From contig DFFM01000015.1 of NCBI GenBank assembly GCA_002369515.1, forward strand, positions 73,130 to 137,129: DNA of 64,000 nucleotides. The letters are read 5' to 3'. Positions 16,086-23,823 of this stretch are shown here, piece after piece (position 1 is the stretch's first letter; every line of letters starts with the position of its first letter). The DNA comes from Prevotella sp. UBA3776 (GTDB lineage: Bacteria; Bacteroidota; Bacteroidia; Bacteroidales; Bacteroidaceae). The position numbers and the translations under genes were made by a program. Below the pieces are notes generated by a model. That model did not search any database. It was not told the origin of the DNA and worked only from the letters and a program-made list of their open reading frames with translations.

Positions 16086-16177
16086 CAACTTTTTTTGTAA
16101 CAATATGGCAACAAGCAACGTCTTTTTGACTGACAACGGCATTTTTGTCAGATTATTAACATTAAAAATTGGGAGAA

Positions 16178-16942
16178 ATGAACTATTACTTGATTGAGAA
16201 TGGCACTCAGGTTGGCCCTTTCCAGGTCAGCGAATTGTATAACCGAGGCATCCGTCCCGACACGCTGGTGTGGTGCGAGGCGTTGGAAAACTGGACTCCC
16301 GCATGGAAGGTGCCCGAACTGCATCCGGTGATTGACAGCAGCATCGTGCGCCGTGAACCACCGAAATACGAACCCAACGGCCCCGGCACAGGCGAGCAGA
16401 CGGCACACGAGGAAAACGCTCAAGGGCAAAGCTCGTCGCTGCATGCCCAGCCTGCCGCTCAGAAAGTGAAGCGCCACAGCCATTATCCGTGGCTGCTCAC
16501 TGCGCTCATCGTGGCCGTGGTGGGCGGTGTGCTGGTGTTCACCTGTCCGCAGAAGAAAGCCCATCAGGAAATCATCCGCCAGGAGTTCAACACGGCCATG
16601 AGCAAAAAGATGGGGGCCAGCAACGGCATCATCGAAACCGGCATCCAGATGGTGAGCAAATATTTCATGGGGGCAGCCGCCGAGAGCGCGCTCGACCAGC
16701 TGCTGAAGGTGGACAACTATTTCCTCTGTTCGGTTGGCAGGGTTGATTACGACGGCAAGGACCATGTGGCCAGCATTGGGCTGCTCAACCATGTGTTCAC
16801 GGTCAACAACGAAGACATCGTGCGGGTGCTCGACCAGGCCGAAACCGCTGCCCGCGAACAGAAAGAGGCCTTCGAGAACAATCAGGACTCGGGACTCAGC
16901 ATGGTGAAGGACATCATCGACCTCATCAGCCAGTTCTTCTGA
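16178..16942 (+). CDS. GYF_2 (DUF4339) membrane protein
   Basis: The 254-residue protein starts MNYYLIENGTQVGPFQVSEL and holds a GYF_2/DUF4339 domain in its first 55 residues (Y-x-x-x-G-x-x-x-GPF and WxxAxxVPEL-type end). A linker with low complexity follows, then one transmembrane helix (WLLTALIVAVVGGVLVFTC, about 109-127), and a C-terminal alpha/beta domain of about 120 residues that I do not recognise. ATG at 16178 is chosen over an upstream TTG because it begins the GYF motif and follows a GGGAGA ribosome-site-like run. GYF_2 domains are thought to bind proline-rich peptides. The role is unknown. Confidence 0.8.
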   Translation: MNYYLIENGTQVGPFQVSELYNRGIRPDTLVWCEALENWTPAWKVPELHPVIDSSIVRREPPKYEPNGPGTGEQTAHEENAQGQSSSLHAQPAAQKVKRHSHYPWLLTALIVAVVGGVLVFTCPQKKAHQEIIRQEFNTAMSKKMGASNGIIETGIQMVSKYFMGAAAESALDQLLKVDNYFLCSVGRVDYDGKDHVASIGLLNHVFTVNNEDIVRVLDQAETAAREQKEAFENNQDSGLSMVKDIIDLISQFF

Positions 16943-16976
16943 TGCGCTCCTCCTCCTCCTCATTCCCGTGGACGTG

Positions 16977-17029
16977 AAAACGCTCCGCACTTTGACAAAC
17001 CACAGTCAAGTCAAAGTGCGGAGCGTTTT
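16977..17029. terminator. bidirectional terminator between convergent genes
   Basis: Perfect 20-base arms, AAAACGCTCCGCACTTTGAC and its complement, surround a 13-base loop. A T run follows on both strands. It lies between the GYF_2 gene (plus) and the DUF4252 gene (minus). Confidence 0.88.
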
Positions 17030-17058
17030 TCGTTGTTGGTTAGAATGGCGCTAAAAAT

Positions 17059-17526
17059 CTAGTTTCTGGCAATTTGCTGGATGTCTTTCAATGTGACGTT
17101 CCCGCTGACGTAGATGATGCTCAGGCTGTTTTCTTCCTGTGCCACGAGGGCGAATTCCGACTTTCCCGCTTTGAGCGGATGATGGTAGATGGTGACGTGC
17201 TCGCCGTCTTCGTGGGCCTCCATCACCACTTCATACTTGTTTTTCTTGTAGTAATCGGTAAATTGTTTTTTGATGTTGGCAATCATCGAGGGCCGTTCAC
17301 AATTGAGCACACGCAGCTGGTCGAGCTTCGCCGCCACATCGTCCACCGCATGTTTTCCGGCCTTCACGTTGGGCACCATCTGCAACATGGTTTTCGATAT
17401 ATAGACGGTGGTGATGCCGTTAGTATCGCTGAATCTTTCAAAAATGGCTTCTTGGGCCACGAGCTTGGCTGGCAGCATGAGCATTATCACCAGAATGAGC
17501 CGTGCGGCAATGTTTGTATGTTTCAT
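17059..17526 (-). CDS. secreted DUF4252-type protein, downstream of the anti-sigma gene
   Basis: The 155-residue protein has a signal peptide (MKHTNIAARLILVIMLMLPAKLVAQ) and the DUF4252 pattern: a short N-terminal region ending in ISKTML, a region around LDQLRVLNCE, a helix with FTDYYKKNKYEVVMEAHEDGE, and a C-terminal IYVSGNVTLKDIQQI. ATG at 17526 is chosen because the longer frame begins with a non-hydrophobic Arg/Pro-rich stretch. It is the third DUF4252 gene in this unit and the last gene of the operon. Such proteins are common near ECF sigma factors in Bacteroidetes; their job is not established. Confidence 0.82.
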   Translation of the reverse strand: MKHTNIAARLILVIMLMLPAKLVAQEAIFERFSDTNGITTVYISKTMLQMVPNVKAGKHAVDDVAAKLDQLRVLNCERPSMIANIKKQFTDYYKKNKYEVVMEAHEDGEHVTIYHHPLKAGKSEFALVAQEENSLSIIYVSGNVTLKDIQQIARN

Positions 17527-17561
17527 TTTTTTGTCGAGGGATGGTTGTTCTAGGGGGGTGG

Positions 17562-17942
17562 TTATTCTATGGCTTTGTTGATGCACTGAGAGAATTTCAG
17601 AAGGGCACGTTGGGTTTCGGCGGCAGCGTCCTCCGGATTGTCGAAAGTGTCTTCCGACTGTTGGCGGGCAAACTCCTGCTGCTCGTTGCGGTGGGCAGCC
17701 AACAGGGTCAATGAGACAATGAGCAGCAAAGATGCCGCCACGCCGGCAATCCATCTGAGCGTGATGTTTCTGGCGTGTTTGCTGTTGGTGCGCTCAACGG
17801 TGTTCCAACCGTCAATCATGCGCTCCATGCGTTTCTCCATCTGCTCCAGTTGGGCTTCGGCCTGAACCATTTGCTCGTCGGTGGCTTTTCCGTGGCTGAT
17901 TTGCTGGAGCAGTAAGTCTAAGTTGTTGTCCATTGTCTTCAC
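17562..17942 (-). CDS. putative anti-sigma factor, single membrane segment
   Basis: A 126-residue protein with a helical cytoplasmic part (about 1-60, with a Gln/Glu/Met-rich coiled segment), one transmembrane helix (ITLRWIAGVAASLLLIVSLTLLA, about 59-81) and a short acidic outer tail. It overlaps the end of the ECF sigma gene by four bases (ATGA-type overlap at 17939-17942), the typical arrangement for a sigma/anti-sigma pair. No zinc-binding His-x3-Cys-x2-Cys motif is present, so it would belong to a different anti-sigma class. Direct evidence of the function is limited to context and topology. Confidence 0.72.
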   Translation of the reverse strand: MKTMDNNLDLLLQQISHGKATDEQMVQAEAQLEQMEKRMERMIDGWNTVERTNSKHARNITLRWIAGVAASLLLIVSLTLLAAHRNEQQEFARQQSEDTFDNPEDAAAETQRALLKFSQCINKAIE

Positions 17943-18433
17943 GTGTTTTTGAGTTTCTGTTTGATGTTCTTTCTGGCCCTGCTGAGCAGCGACCTGATGT
18001 TGACGGCTGTGAGGCCCGTTTGGGTTTCTATTTCCTTGGGCGAGAGTTCTTCCACTGCATGCAAGGTTAGCACACGCCTCTGTTGTTGTGGCAGTTGGCC
18101 TATCAGCTTCACCACTTGCTCTGTTTCTTCGCGTTCCTCTATTCTTTTTACCAGATTGCTCTCGTCGGCCACGGCCAGTGTCTCTTCCGTACTGTCGGCC
18201 ATTGCCAGGCGTCTGCGTCGGCGCTGGTCGCGAAACAGGTTGGTGACGAAGGTTGTCAGGTAGGCCTCGTCGTTCTCGATGTTGCCGAGTGCGTCGCGTT
18301 TAGTCCAGAGTTTCAGAAAAGCCTCCTGCACCAGGTCCTCCGCATCTTGCGAATTGCCCGTCAGCCGCCACGCCGTCCAGAACAGGTGGCGCCAATGGGG
18401 CATGAACCGTTGTTTGAATGCAGAGGCTTCCAT
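17939..18433 (-). CDS. ECF-type RNA polymerase sigma factor
   Basis: The 164-residue protein has region 2 (TGNSQDAEDLVQEAFLKLW, with the core-binding DAEDLVQ), a polybasic stretch (DQRRRRRLAM) after it, and region 4 (LSPKEIETQTGLTAVNIRSLLSRARKNIKQKL) as a helix-turn-helix. It should direct RNA polymerase to the promoters of a small regulon, perhaps including the DUF4252 genes around it. It is translationally coupled to the anti-sigma gene. No target motif could be set from this window alone. Confidence 0.93.
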   Translation of the reverse strand: MEASAFKQRFMPHWRHLFWTAWRLTGNSQDAEDLVQEAFLKLWTKRDALGNIENDEAYLTTFVTNLFRDQRRRRRLAMADSTEETLAVADESNLVKRIEEREETEQVVKLIGQLPQQQRRVLTLHAVEELSPKEIETQTGLTAVNIRSLLSRARKNIKQKLKNT

Positions 18434-18451
18434 GACAGTCCTTTGTGGAGA

Positions 18452-18925
18452 TTACTGGTTGTCTTTCATTAGTTTTTCCACGTCGCCGGGCTTGATTCTT
18501 CCTTTGAACTGCAACAACGAGCAACTGTCGTCGTCAGCACTCAGAATGAGCAGTTCGCGAATGACGTTCTTCTTTTGTCTGAAGAGTATCAGTGCGCTCT
18601 CGTCTTTTTCGTTCGAGCGCACAAGCACCTCATAGCCACTTGTCTTCAGGTTCTTGGCCTTTTGTGCGAAACTGTGTTTCACTTCGGCGGTGCAGTCGTC
18701 AAGGTCCAGCACCTTCATTGAGCGGATGCAGCGCAGGGCCGTCCGCGCGTCTTCGTCTTCATCGTCTTTGATGAAGGGGCGCATGAGTGCCAACGCCAAT
18801 TTGCCCAAATGCACGTACTCGGCATTCTTGGCGCCCTTGAATTGGCGAAAGAGGTTGCCCGGCGTCTGCGCCTGAGCCGACGCGCAGGCAACCATAATCA
18901 TGAGAGAGAGAATAAGCTTTTTCAT
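18452..18925 (-). CDS. secreted DUF4252-type protein, directly upstream of the sigma factor
   Basis: The 157-residue protein has a signal peptide (MKKLILSLMIMVACASAQA) and a DUF4252-like body: FRQFKGAKNAEYVHLGKLALALM, a patch of acidic residues (DDEDEDA), CIRSMKVLDLDDC, and a C-terminal SLLQFKGRIKPGDVEKLM. The start at 18925 is chosen because it opens the signal peptide; the longer frame adds a stretch without that property. It ends 18 bases before the sigma gene, in the same direction, so it is probably co-transcribed with it. Confidence 0.82.
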   Translation of the reverse strand: MKKLILSLMIMVACASAQAQTPGNLFRQFKGAKNAEYVHLGKLALALMRPFIKDDEDEDARTALRCIRSMKVLDLDDCTAEVKHSFAQKAKNLKTSGYEVLVRSNEKDESALILFRQKKNVIRELLILSADDDSCSLLQFKGRIKPGDVEKLMKDNQ

Positions 18926-18938
18926 CGTTTCATCCTTT

Positions 18939-19403
18939 TTACTTGATGAAATCGCCCATGTCTTTAAGGTCCTCAGGGCGCAGCTGTCCGCAAATCTGCA
19001 CCAGTGCGCACTCATCTTGTTCGATGCTGATGATGAGCACTTCTTTCAAAACATCTCCGTCGGTCTTCACCAGAATCTGATCTTTCTGGCCTTCCTCGTT
19101 GCTGTTCACCATCTGCTCATAGCCTTTCTTCGCTATCTTTTTCACCTTTTTGGCAAACGTGTCGCGCAGATTCTGGTCGTTTTCTATTTGCAACACACGG
19201 ACCAACTCGATGTTCTGCAGCCTGTCCTTGACTGTTTCCGAGCTTGCCTTGTTGGCAAAAATGCCAATCATTGCCTTCGGAAGGTTCACGAACTGTACGT
19301 TGGGCATGTCTCTGAACTCCTTGAAAATGTCGTCAACACTCTGTGCCGAGAGACTTGTTGCGGCTGCCAACATCAGCGCAAGCGTAAATAAGAATTTCTT
19401 CAT
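18939..19403 (-). CDS. secreted DUF4252-type protein, first gene of the sigma operon
   Basis: The 154-residue protein has a signal peptide (MKKFLFTLALMLAAATSLSAQ). The body has the same order of elements as its neighbour: FKEFRDMPNVQFVNLPKAMIG, LQNIELVRVLQIEN, a lysine-rich helix, and IICEQ-like strand (EVLIISIEQDECALVQICGQ) before a C-terminal LRPEDLKDMGDFIK. It is a diverged paralogue of the 18452 gene, 13 bases away, and likely arose by tandem duplication. The unit would begin here; no clear promoter was identified upstream. Confidence 0.82.
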   Translation of the reverse strand: MKKFLFTLALMLAAATSLSAQSVDDIFKEFRDMPNVQFVNLPKAMIGIFANKASSETVKDRLQNIELVRVLQIENDQNLRDTFAKKVKKIAKKGYEQMVNSNEEGQKDQILVKTDGDVLKEVLIISIEQDECALVQICGQLRPEDLKDMGDFIK

Positions 19404-19555
19404 GGGTTTTTCCTTTATAAATAAATGTTCAACAATTCTGTTTCTTTCACCCTTTCCGCGGACGGGTTTCTATTTTTCAGACGCACGGAACGAACAAAAT
19501 GTTGCGCCGGGCGTCGTTTTATTTTCTTGTTTTTCAAGTTTCGATAGCTCCGCTT

Positions 19556-19592
19556 TCTAGGAGTTAGCGGGAGTTAGCTGTAGTTAACGAGA
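19556..19592. repeat. degenerate tandem repeat, GAGTTAGCG unit
   Basis: Four imperfect copies (AGGAGTTAGC, GGGAGTTAGC, TGTAGTTAAC) abut the palindromic element that follows. An inverted version (TAACTCCTGATAACTCCTGA) flanks the other side of the element at 19704-19723. Confidence 0.65.
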
Positions 19593-19703
19593 AGCCCCCC
19601 TCTCATCCCCCCTGAGGGGGAAAGGCTACGGGTAGGCGAGCTTGCTCGGGAATAGACCCAACGCACAGACAATCTCTCCCCCCAGGGGGAGTCGGAGGGG
19701 GCT
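19593..19703. repeat. G/C-run palindromic element, copy D (intergenic)
   Basis: The element begins AGCCCCCCTCTCATCC and ends GGAGTCGGAGGGGGCT. Its left half contains the 33-bp module (19621-19653) of copies B and F and its right half matches copies A and C, so it joins the two sub-types. It is flanked on both sides by short AGTTAGC repeats. Confidence 0.85.
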
Positions 19704-19774
19704 AACTCCTGATAACTCCTGACATGCGAAAGTTGAGTCTTGTTTTTTAATGATTATCCGCAAAGATACCACCA

Positions 19775-19990
19775 GCAGGACGCTGAAAGCGTCCACGCTC
19801 AATAACCGCGGGTGCGAACGTAGTGAGTACCCACGGACGGAGCCTGTAGCAAATAATGCACCCTAAAGGGGTGCCCTGTCAGCAACTGCTGCGGCGACCC
19901 CGTCAGGGGCGTGATTCCCATCGGCTCTCTCCGAGGGTACTGCGCACCCCGTTGCGCCTGGTGTTCGGCGGATTTTTTCACTATCGTTCA
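19775..19990. repeat. REP-like block in the spacer
   Basis: A mosaic of short imperfect palindromes: GACGCTGAAAGCGTCC, GGGTGCGAACGTAGTGAGTACCC, GCACCCTAAAGGGGTGC and GACCCCGTCAGGGGCG. Similar blocks are common in Bacteroidetes spacers, but I cannot assign this one to a named family. No transposase accompanies it. Confidence 0.55.
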
Positions 19991-20048
19991 ACAACTCGTG
20001 CAATCCGCCGCATAGAGATTTTCGGATTTGCATTCCAAATAATAGAAT

Positions 20049-20090
20049 AAGCCCTGCCTTTTTCTTATTTATTAGAAAGAGGCAGGGCTT
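20049..20090. terminator. stem-loop, AAGCCCTGCCT arms
   Basis: AAGCCCTGCCT pairs with AGGCAGGGCTT, extended by a partly paired T/A-rich part. It is isolated in the spacer 19404-20508 and could end transcription in either direction. Confidence 0.55.
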
Positions 20091-20198
20091 GGTTTGTGAA
20101 TGGCGGCTTTTGCCGTTCGCTGGTCAAAAGCTTTGTGGTGTTGAGAGAGCGGCGGATGGCGGTTTCCTCATTCAGCATGTTGTTTAGTAATCGTAAAA

Positions 20199-20311
20199 AA
20201 TAAGTTGGTACGGTTCGCACATGGTTCAGTAGGAGGCGACGTGTCCTCACGTCGCAGTTGGCGCAGGTGTCACGTGAGGACACGTGACCTCCTACATTGT
20301 ACCAACTTATT
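20199..20311. repeat. MITE-like inverted repeat, AATAAGTTGGTAC ends
   Basis: The 113-bp block starts with AATAAGTTGGTAC and ends with its complement. Inside, AGGAGGCGACGTGTCCTCAC and GTGAGGACACGTGACCTCCT pair as a second, imperfect set of arms. It has no open frame of interest. The end motif AACTTGGTAC also appears at 34771-34785. Confidence 0.65.
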
Positions 20312-20508
20312 CTTTGCATAATGTTTAAGACATCGGTTGCGTTGGTTCTGCTGAACACGGAGCGTCAGTAGTATCTGTAGTATCAGTGTCATCAGTGTCA
20401 CAAAAGACGTAATTGTTTTTCGCTGTTTTTCTTGTCTTTCTTTGTTTTTCCTTAAGAAACCGCCGGCAGATAGTCTGTTGGTGAAAAAACAGGTCAGTAC
20501 GTCTTACT

Positions 20509-21240
20509 CTAAAGCCTGAAGTGGCGCCACAGACTGCGGGGGATGCGGCGCCAACAGGCGGTGATGATGCGCCAGCGCCAGTCGATGACGCGCACGTGGC
20601 GGCGTTTCTTGATGGACGCAACCATTTCACGTGCCACCCGTTCGGGGCGCAGCATGAGGGGATAGTGGTTGTTGTCGTTCAAGAGATCGGTGTCCACGAA
20701 CCCTGGGCGCAGGTCGGTGAATCGGATGTTCAGTCGGCGGGCGTTGGCGAGCTGTTCGAGCGACTGTAGATAGACGTTCTGGAAAGCCTTGGTGGCAGAG
20801 TAGGAGGGGGCTGGGCCTAGTCCTTTGGTGCCGGCGATGCTGGTGATGGCGGCAATGTGGCCTCCGCCATGATCTGCAAAATAGTTGAAGGCGGTGTCGA
20901 TGAGTCGGGTGAACCCCAGGGCGTTGGTTTGGACGGTGTTCAGTTCGATGGCCGGTTCCAGAGTTCGGTTTTGCTTGCCGATGCCCGAGGCGTGGAAGTA
21001 GAGCGACATGCCGCCCAGGCGTTCGATGAGCTGCAAGAGTCGTTGGGCCGCGTCGTCGGCGTTGACGTCGATGGTCTGCACCACTACTTGTTGGGGATGC
21101 TGTTTTTGCAATTCGAGGAGTTTCGCTTCGCGGCGGGCGGCGATGCCCACGCGCCAACCACGGTCGATGAGCAGTTGCGCCACTTCGCGGCCGATGCCCG
21201 ACGAGGCTCCCACAATGATGGCTTTTTTCTGAGAAATCAT
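20509..21240 (-). CDS. short-chain dehydrogenase/reductase
   Basis: A 243-residue SDR. The nucleotide-binding motif is IVGASSGIGREVAQLL, and the active-site residues are in SIAGTKGLGPAPSYSATKAF (Ser, Tyr-x3-Lys). The usual NNAG motif is changed to HASGIGK. The C-terminal 25 residues are Arg/Trp-rich (WRWRIITACWRRIPRSLWRHFRL), compatible with membrane contact. The substrate is not evident. The gene starts six bases after the MFS transporter stop, so both are in one operon. Confidence 0.88.
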   Translation of the reverse strand: MISQKKAIIVGASSGIGREVAQLLIDRGWRVGIAARREAKLLELQKQHPQQVVVQTIDVNADDAAQRLLQLIERLGGMSLYFHASGIGKQNRTLEPAIELNTVQTNALGFTRLIDTAFNYFADHGGGHIAAITSIAGTKGLGPAPSYSATKAFQNVYLQSLEQLANARRLNIRFTDLRPGFVDTDLLNDNNHYPLMLRPERVAREMVASIKKRRHVRVIDWRWRIITACWRRIPRSLWRHFRL

Positions 21241-21246
21241 AAGGGC

Positions 21247-22476
21247 TTATCTGACATTTGAATTGGTTCTGCGGACTAGGAAGAACTGGCGGGTGCGCAC
21301 GAAGAAGAGCAGCGTTCCCACGGCATTGGCAACGGCGACGGTCCAGAAGGCGGCGGCGTAGCCCGTGAGCTCGGCGATGACGCCGCCCACAAGTACGCCG
21401 AGTCCCATGCCGATGTCCCACGAAACGAGAATGGTGCTGTTGGCCGTTCCGCGTTCGTTGTTATTGGCCACGCTGATGGTCATGTTCTGGAAAGCGGGCC
21501 ACAGGTGACCGTTGCCGAGGCCGATGAGCAGGGCTGAGCCATAGTAGCCCACGGCATTGGGGCAGGCGATGAAGAGCGTGTAGCCCACGAGCGAGGTGAC
21601 GATGCCCGTGGCGGCATTGTGGGTGAGGCGGCCCTGGCGCAGTGCTCTGCTGCCTTGCAGCCTCGAAAGGATGAGACCTGCGGCGCAGAGCAGGAAGTAA
21701 GTGCCGGTGCCGCCGGTGATGCCCATTGCTTCTTTGCTATAGATGGCCAGATAGTTGCTGAGTACGCCAAAGCAGAATCCGAAAAACACCATGTTGGCTC
21801 CGATAAGCCAACCTTTGACCAAGAAAAAGCGGTCGAAGGAAATTTTCCTTGTCGTTTTTTTCGGGAGTTCGGAGCTTACGGCAACTTTGTCAGTGCTGCG
21901 AGTGGCGTCGCCGCCTCCATTTAACTTCACCGTTGCAGCTACGGTCATGCCGAAGCAGGCCACAGCCAACCCGAGCCAAAACAACAATTGGAAATTGTTG
22001 GTCCATCGGTAGAGCGCAATGCCCACAATGGGCCCCAGGGCCATGCCGAGGTTGTTGCCAAGGCCGTAATAGCCGATGCCCTCGTTACGGCGCGACGACG
22101 GCAGCACATCGATGGCCACAGTAGAGTTGGCCACGGTGACGGCTCCGAAGGGACCGCCGTGGAGGGTTCGCACGATGGTGAATAATAATAAGGTGGAGGC
22201 TGCAAGATAGCCGGCAAAGAGGACTGCAAACAAGGCGAAGCAAATCATGAGCACCTTTTTGCGCGGAAAACTATCTACGAAATAGCCGCTGAAGGGGCGG
22301 AACAGCAGTGCCGTGACGCTGTAGCCCGACAGCACCAGCCCTATGACATCTTTGGTGGCATTGAAATGCTCGCTAAGGTAGAGTGGCAGCAACGGCGTAA
22401 GCAGGTAGAAGGCGAAAAACAGCGTGAAGTTGGCTGTCATAACCTTGATGTAGTTGCTGTTCCAAAGTTTTTCCAT
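21247..22476 (-). CDS. MFS transporter
   Basis: The protein has 409 residues and twelve predicted membrane segments, typical of the major facilitator family. The first half includes FRPFSGYFVDSFPRKKVL, which resembles the loop 2-3 MFS motif (G-x-x-x-D-x-x-x-R-K). The start at 22476 (MEKLWNSNYIKVMTANF) is preferred to an upstream ATG because it puts the first helix close to the N-terminus. Drug or sugar efflux is possible, but the substrate is not evident. It is upstream of the SDR gene in the same operon. Confidence 0.88.
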   Translation of the reverse strand: MEKLWNSNYIKVMTANFTLFFAFYLLTPLLPLYLSEHFNATKDVIGLVLSGYSVTALLFRPFSGYFVDSFPRKKVLMICFALFAVLFAGYLAASTLLLFTIVRTLHGGPFGAVTVANSTVAIDVLPSSRRNEGIGYYGLGNNLGMALGPIVGIALYRWTNNFQLLFWLGLAVACFGMTVAATVKLNGGGDATRSTDKVAVSSELPKKTTRKISFDRFFLVKGWLIGANMVFFGFCFGVLSNYLAIYSKEAMGITGGTGTYFLLCAAGLILSRLQGSRALRQGRLTHNAATGIVTSLVGYTLFIACPNAVGYYGSALLIGLGNGHLWPAFQNMTISVANNNERGTANSTILVSWDIGMGLGVLVGGVIAELTGYAAAFWTVAVANAVGTLLFFVRTRQFFLVRRTNSNVR

Positions 22477-22613
22477 GATTGAAATGAAGAATGAAGAAGG
22501 AAGAATCACTCATTTGCCCTTTATTGGAAAAATCCATGCGGCAACCGATTCTTCATTCTTCATTCATCATTGTTCATTTTTATGTTTTTAGTGGTGTTTT
22601 TCAAAAAAAAGAG

Positions 22614-23672
22614 TTAGTTGGCGGCCTCGAACTCACGCAAGAAACGGGTGTCGTTCTCAGAGAACAGACGCAGGTCGCTGACGCGATATTTCAGGTTGGC
22701 GATGCGCTCAACACCCATGCCGAAGGCGTAGCCACTGTAAATCTTGCTGTCGATGCCGCACAGTTCGAGCACGTTGGGATCGACCATGCCGCAGCCCAGG
22801 ATTTCCACCCAGCCGGTGTGCTTGCAGAAACCGCAGCCATCGCCGCCGCAGATGAAGCACGAGATGTCCATTTCGGCCGATGGCTCGGTGAAGGGGAAGT
22901 AGCTGGGGCGCAGGCGGATCTTGGTGTCGGCACCAAACATTTCGCGGGCAAACGAGAGCAGCACCTGCTTGAGGTCGGTGAAGCTGACGTCCTTGTCGAT
23001 GTAGAGTCCCTCCACTTGGTGGAAGAAACAGTGGGCGCGGGCGGTGATGGCCTCGTTGCGATAGACTCGTCCCGGGCAGATGACGCGGATGGGTTCGGTC
23101 AGTTTTCCGTCCTCGGTGTGCATGTGCTCCATGACGCGGGCCTGCACCGAGCTGGTGTGCGAGCGCAGCAGAATGTTCTTGGTGACGTCGTTGGGGTGCT
23201 CGCTCACGAAGAAGGTGTCCTGCATGTCGCGGGCGGGGTGGTCGGCGGCGAAGTTCATCATGGTGAAGATGTGGTTGTCGTCCTCCACTTCGGGGCCGTC
23301 GGCCAGCACAAATCCCATGCGCGAGAAGATATCGATGATTTCGTTCTTGACGATGGTCAGCGGGTGGCGTGTGCCCAGTTCTATGGGATAGGCCGATCGG
23401 GTGAGGTCGATGTTGTCAGCCTGTGCCTCGCTTGTTTCCAGTTCGTCGCGGAGCGAGTTGATTTTGTCGAAGGTGAACTGTTTTAGTTCGTTGATACGGA
23501 TGCCAACGGCTTTTTTCTGGTCGGCAGCCACGTTGCGGAAATCGCTCATCAGCGCGTTGAGTTCTCCTTTCTTGCTGAGGTATTTCAGTCGGAGATTCTC
23601 TATTTCTTCGGCGTTCGACGCGGTTAGTTCGCTCACTTCCTTGAGCAGGGCTTCAATTTTTTCGAGTATCAT
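22614..23672 (-). CDS. pheS: phenylalanyl-tRNA synthetase alpha subunit
   Basis: A 352-residue protein with an N-terminal coiled coil (about 1-90) and a class II synthetase catalytic domain. Recognisable motifs include the DGPEVEDDNHIFTMMNFAADHPARDMQDTF block, RSHTSSVQARVM, FHQVEGLYIDKDVSF and the C-terminal GMGVERIANLKY. With PheT (not in this window) it would charge tRNA-Phe. Start MILEKIEALLKEV at 23672 fits the known N-terminus, and a promoter lies 49 bases upstream. Confidence 0.97.
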   Translation of the reverse strand: MILEKIEALLKEVSELTASNAEEIENLRLKYLSKKGELNALMSDFRNVAADQKKAVGIRINELKQFTFDKINSLRDELETSEAQADNIDLTRSAYPIELGTRHPLTIVKNEIIDIFSRMGFVLADGPEVEDDNHIFTMMNFAADHPARDMQDTFFVSEHPNDVTKNILLRSHTSSVQARVMEHMHTEDGKLTEPIRVICPGRVYRNEAITARAHCFFHQVEGLYIDKDVSFTDLKQVLLSFAREMFGADTKIRLRPSYFPFTEPSAEMDISCFICGGDGCGFCKHTGWVEILGCGMVDPNVLELCGIDSKIYSGYAFGMGVERIANLKYRVSDLRLFSENDTRFLREFEAAN

Positions 23673-23720
23673 ATTGTCTGTAAAAGTGTTTATTTCTTGC
23701 TGAATGTAAGAATTTTGATG

Positions 23721-23728
23721 CAAAGGTA
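23721..23728 (-). promoter_or_regulatory. -7 box TACCTTTG for pheS
   Basis: CAAAGGTA on the plus strand is TACCTTTG on the minus strand, a consensus Bacteroidetes -7 element; a leader of about 45 bases follows. No attenuator-like hairpin is evident. Confidence 0.6.
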
Positions 23729-23771
23729 AATATTTTTATGAAATTATGGAGCATAAATCAAAAATAAGTTG

Positions 23772-23779
23772 TAATTTTG
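23772..23779 (+). promoter_or_regulatory. -7 box TAATTTTG for the DUF4348-murB unit
   Basis: TAATTTTG lies 44 bases before the ATG at 23824 and diverges from the pheS promoter about 50 bases away. Confidence 0.5.
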
Positions 23780-23823
23780 GCACAATTTTGAGAGATTCAT
23801 CGTTTTTCGACAGAAAACAGTAA

